Assembly (NCBI GenBank): GCA_050252075.1
Contig: JBFWLP010000060.1
Coordinates: 1-21,497, forward strand
DNA: 21,497 bases
Reading direction: 5' to 3'
Source of the DNA: JAAYGT01 sp050252075
Lineage (GTDB): Bacteria; Pseudomonadota; Gammaproteobacteria; Burkholderiales; Burkholderiaceae_B
Numbering within the stretch: the first letter of the stretch is position 1; each line of letters begins with the position of its first letter. Both the position numbers and the translations under genes were made by a program. The notes below the pieces were generated by a model. It made no database searches. It was given only the letters and a program-made list of their open reading frames with translations, and was not told the DNA's origin. Below, in pieces: positions 20,687 through 21,497 of this stretch.

Positions 20687-21497
20687 CACGCTCAGAGGCG
20701 GTAATCGCGTTTCTCGAAAAGCACTGTGTGACGCCGGAGGGCGCGCATGTGGGCAAGCCGCTTGTTCTGGCCGAGTTCCAAAAGCGGTTCATTCTGGACG
20801 TCTACGACAACCCCCACGGCACCCGCCGGGCATACCTGAGCATTGCCCGCAAGAACGGGAAATCGGGCCTCATTGCGGCGCTGCTGTTGGCGCACCTGGT
20901 GGGCCCCGAAGCGAAGTTGAACGCTCAACTGGTCTCTGGTGCCATGAGCCGCGATCAAGCCGGCCTGGTGTTCAGCCTGGCCAGCAAGATGGTTCAGTTG
21001 AACCCGAAGCTGGGCGACGTGGTGCGCATCGTGCCGTCGGGCAAGCGCCTGCTGGGCCTGCCCCTGAATACTGAGTACCGGGCGCTGGCGGCAGACGGCA
21101 AGACCGCGCACGGGTTATCGCCCCTGGTGGCCGTGCTGGACGAAACCGGCCAGGCGCGTGGCCCCCAGTCAGACTTCATTGATGCCATCGTAACGAGCCA
21201 GGGCGCGCATGAAAGCCCGCTGTTGATCGTCATATCCACTCAGGCGGCAAGTGATGCTGATCTGTTTTCCGTGTGGCTCGATGACGCCAAGACCAGCAAA
21301 GACCCGCGCATCGTGTCGCATGTGTATGAAGCGTCTGCTGATGCTGACCTGATGGATAAAAAAGCCTGGGCGGAGGCCAACCCGGCGCTGGGGCTATTCC
21401 GCTCCGAAGACGACCTGGGCGAGCAAATGAAGCAGGCCCAGCGGATGCCGAGCATGGAGAACACGGCGCGCAACCTGCTGCTGAATCAGCGTGTTTC
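20683..21497 (+). CDS. Terminase large subunit, 3' end cut off by the window edge
   Basis: ATPase and nuclease of the packaging motor; about 271 residues are visible. The Walker A segment is ARKNGKSG (55-62), Walker B is VAVLDE with Asp153/Glu154, and the coupling motif is ISTQ (185-188), an HK97-type (Terminase_1) arrangement. The C-terminal nuclease domain lies outside the window. ATG 20683 overlaps the terS stop. In most HK97-like phages TerL precedes the portal; here it is the last gene of the visible block. Confidence 0.95.
   Translation, partial: MTRSEAVIAFLEKHCVTPEGAHVGKPLVLAEFQKRFILDVYDNPHGTRRAYLSIARKNGKSGLIAALLLAHLVGPEAKLNAQLVSGAMSRDQAGLVFSLASKMVQLNPKLGDVVRIVPSGKRLLGLPLNTEYRALAADGKTAHGLSPLVAVLDETGQARGPQSDFIDAIVTSQGAHESPLLIVISTQAASDADLFSVWLDDAKTSKDPRIVSHVYEASADADLMDKKAWAEANPALGLFRSEDDLGEQMKQAQRMPSMENTARNLLLNQRV

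Larger units (their letters stand above)
12263..21497 (+). mobile_element. Integrated phage satellite, probably capsid-forming PICI-like; right end outside window
   Basis: Begins at the tRNA-Pro fragment and runs past the window edge. All genes are on the + strand: P4-type integrase, unknown 298-aa protein, AlpA regulator, small putative winged-helix protein, Topo VI A-like protein, non-coding repeat region, then capsid, protease, portal, HNH, TerS and TerL. Tail, lysis and CI/Cro-type genes are not seen. The head block runs in the reverse of the usual HK97-like order. Capsid-forming phage-inducible chromosomal islands carry their own head and packaging genes with AlpA and integrase and borrow tails from a helper, which matches. 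A decayed prophage is the main alternative, but every frame is intact. Confidence 0.75.

Noticed and set aside
1..21497. CRISPR array or toxin-antitoxin pair
   Set aside because: No series of regularly spaced short repeats, and no small two-gene module with toxin-like features, was seen on either strand.

Overview
The window joins two unlike pieces of DNA: a bacterial chromosome segment (1 to about 12262) and the left part of an integrated mobile element (about 12263 to the right edge). Gene content (SufS-SufU-SufT, a pga operon beside a curli operon, a P4-type integrase in a proline tRNA gene) and a fairly high GC content suggest a proteobacterium, probably a betaproteobacterium of the Burkholderiales/Alcaligenaceae type. 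The host assignment is inference; no rRNA or other decisive marker is present.

Left edge, + strand (1-1791): the end of an iron-sulphur cluster assembly operon, sufS (5' end cut off), sufU and sufT, closed by a clear intrinsic terminator at 1805-1832.

Middle, - strand (1831-12035): about 10 kb of co-directional, tightly packed biofilm-matrix genes. In transcription order they are pgaA, pgaB, pgaC, pgaD (export, deacetylation and synthesis of poly-beta-1,6-GlcNAc), then csgE, csgF, csgG (curli secretion), one large curlin-repeat gene, a csgH-like gene, and finally a LuxR/NarL-type regulator whose receiver domain has serine where the phospho-acceptor aspartate should be. Several junctions overlap by ATGA or 8 bp, so translation is probably coupled. 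Polysaccharide and amyloid matrix machinery therefore sit in one run, with a CsgD-like regulator at the end.

Right part, + strand (12263-21497): a compact element inserted in the 3' half of a tRNA-Pro(GGG) gene, leaving a 45-nt tRNA 3' fragment at the left junction. It encodes a P4-type tyrosine integrase, a 298-aa protein of unknown function, an AlpA-type regulator preceded by an ordered set of palindromes, a small putative winged-helix protein, and a lone Topo VI A/Spo11-like protein (mini-A type) with a candidate catalytic Tyr and TOPRIM residues. A non-coding, structured stretch of about 0.5 kb carrying two near-identical 25-bp direct repeats follows. Then comes a head and packaging block in the order capsid, protease, portal, HNH, TerS, TerL, the reverse of the usual HK97-like phage order. 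No tail gene is seen. This layout fits a capsid-forming phage satellite (cf-PICI-like) better than a complete prophage, and the presence of a mini-A protein where a primase/replicase is usually expected is the most unusual feature of the window. The element continues past the right edge, where the intact tRNA-Pro should be found.
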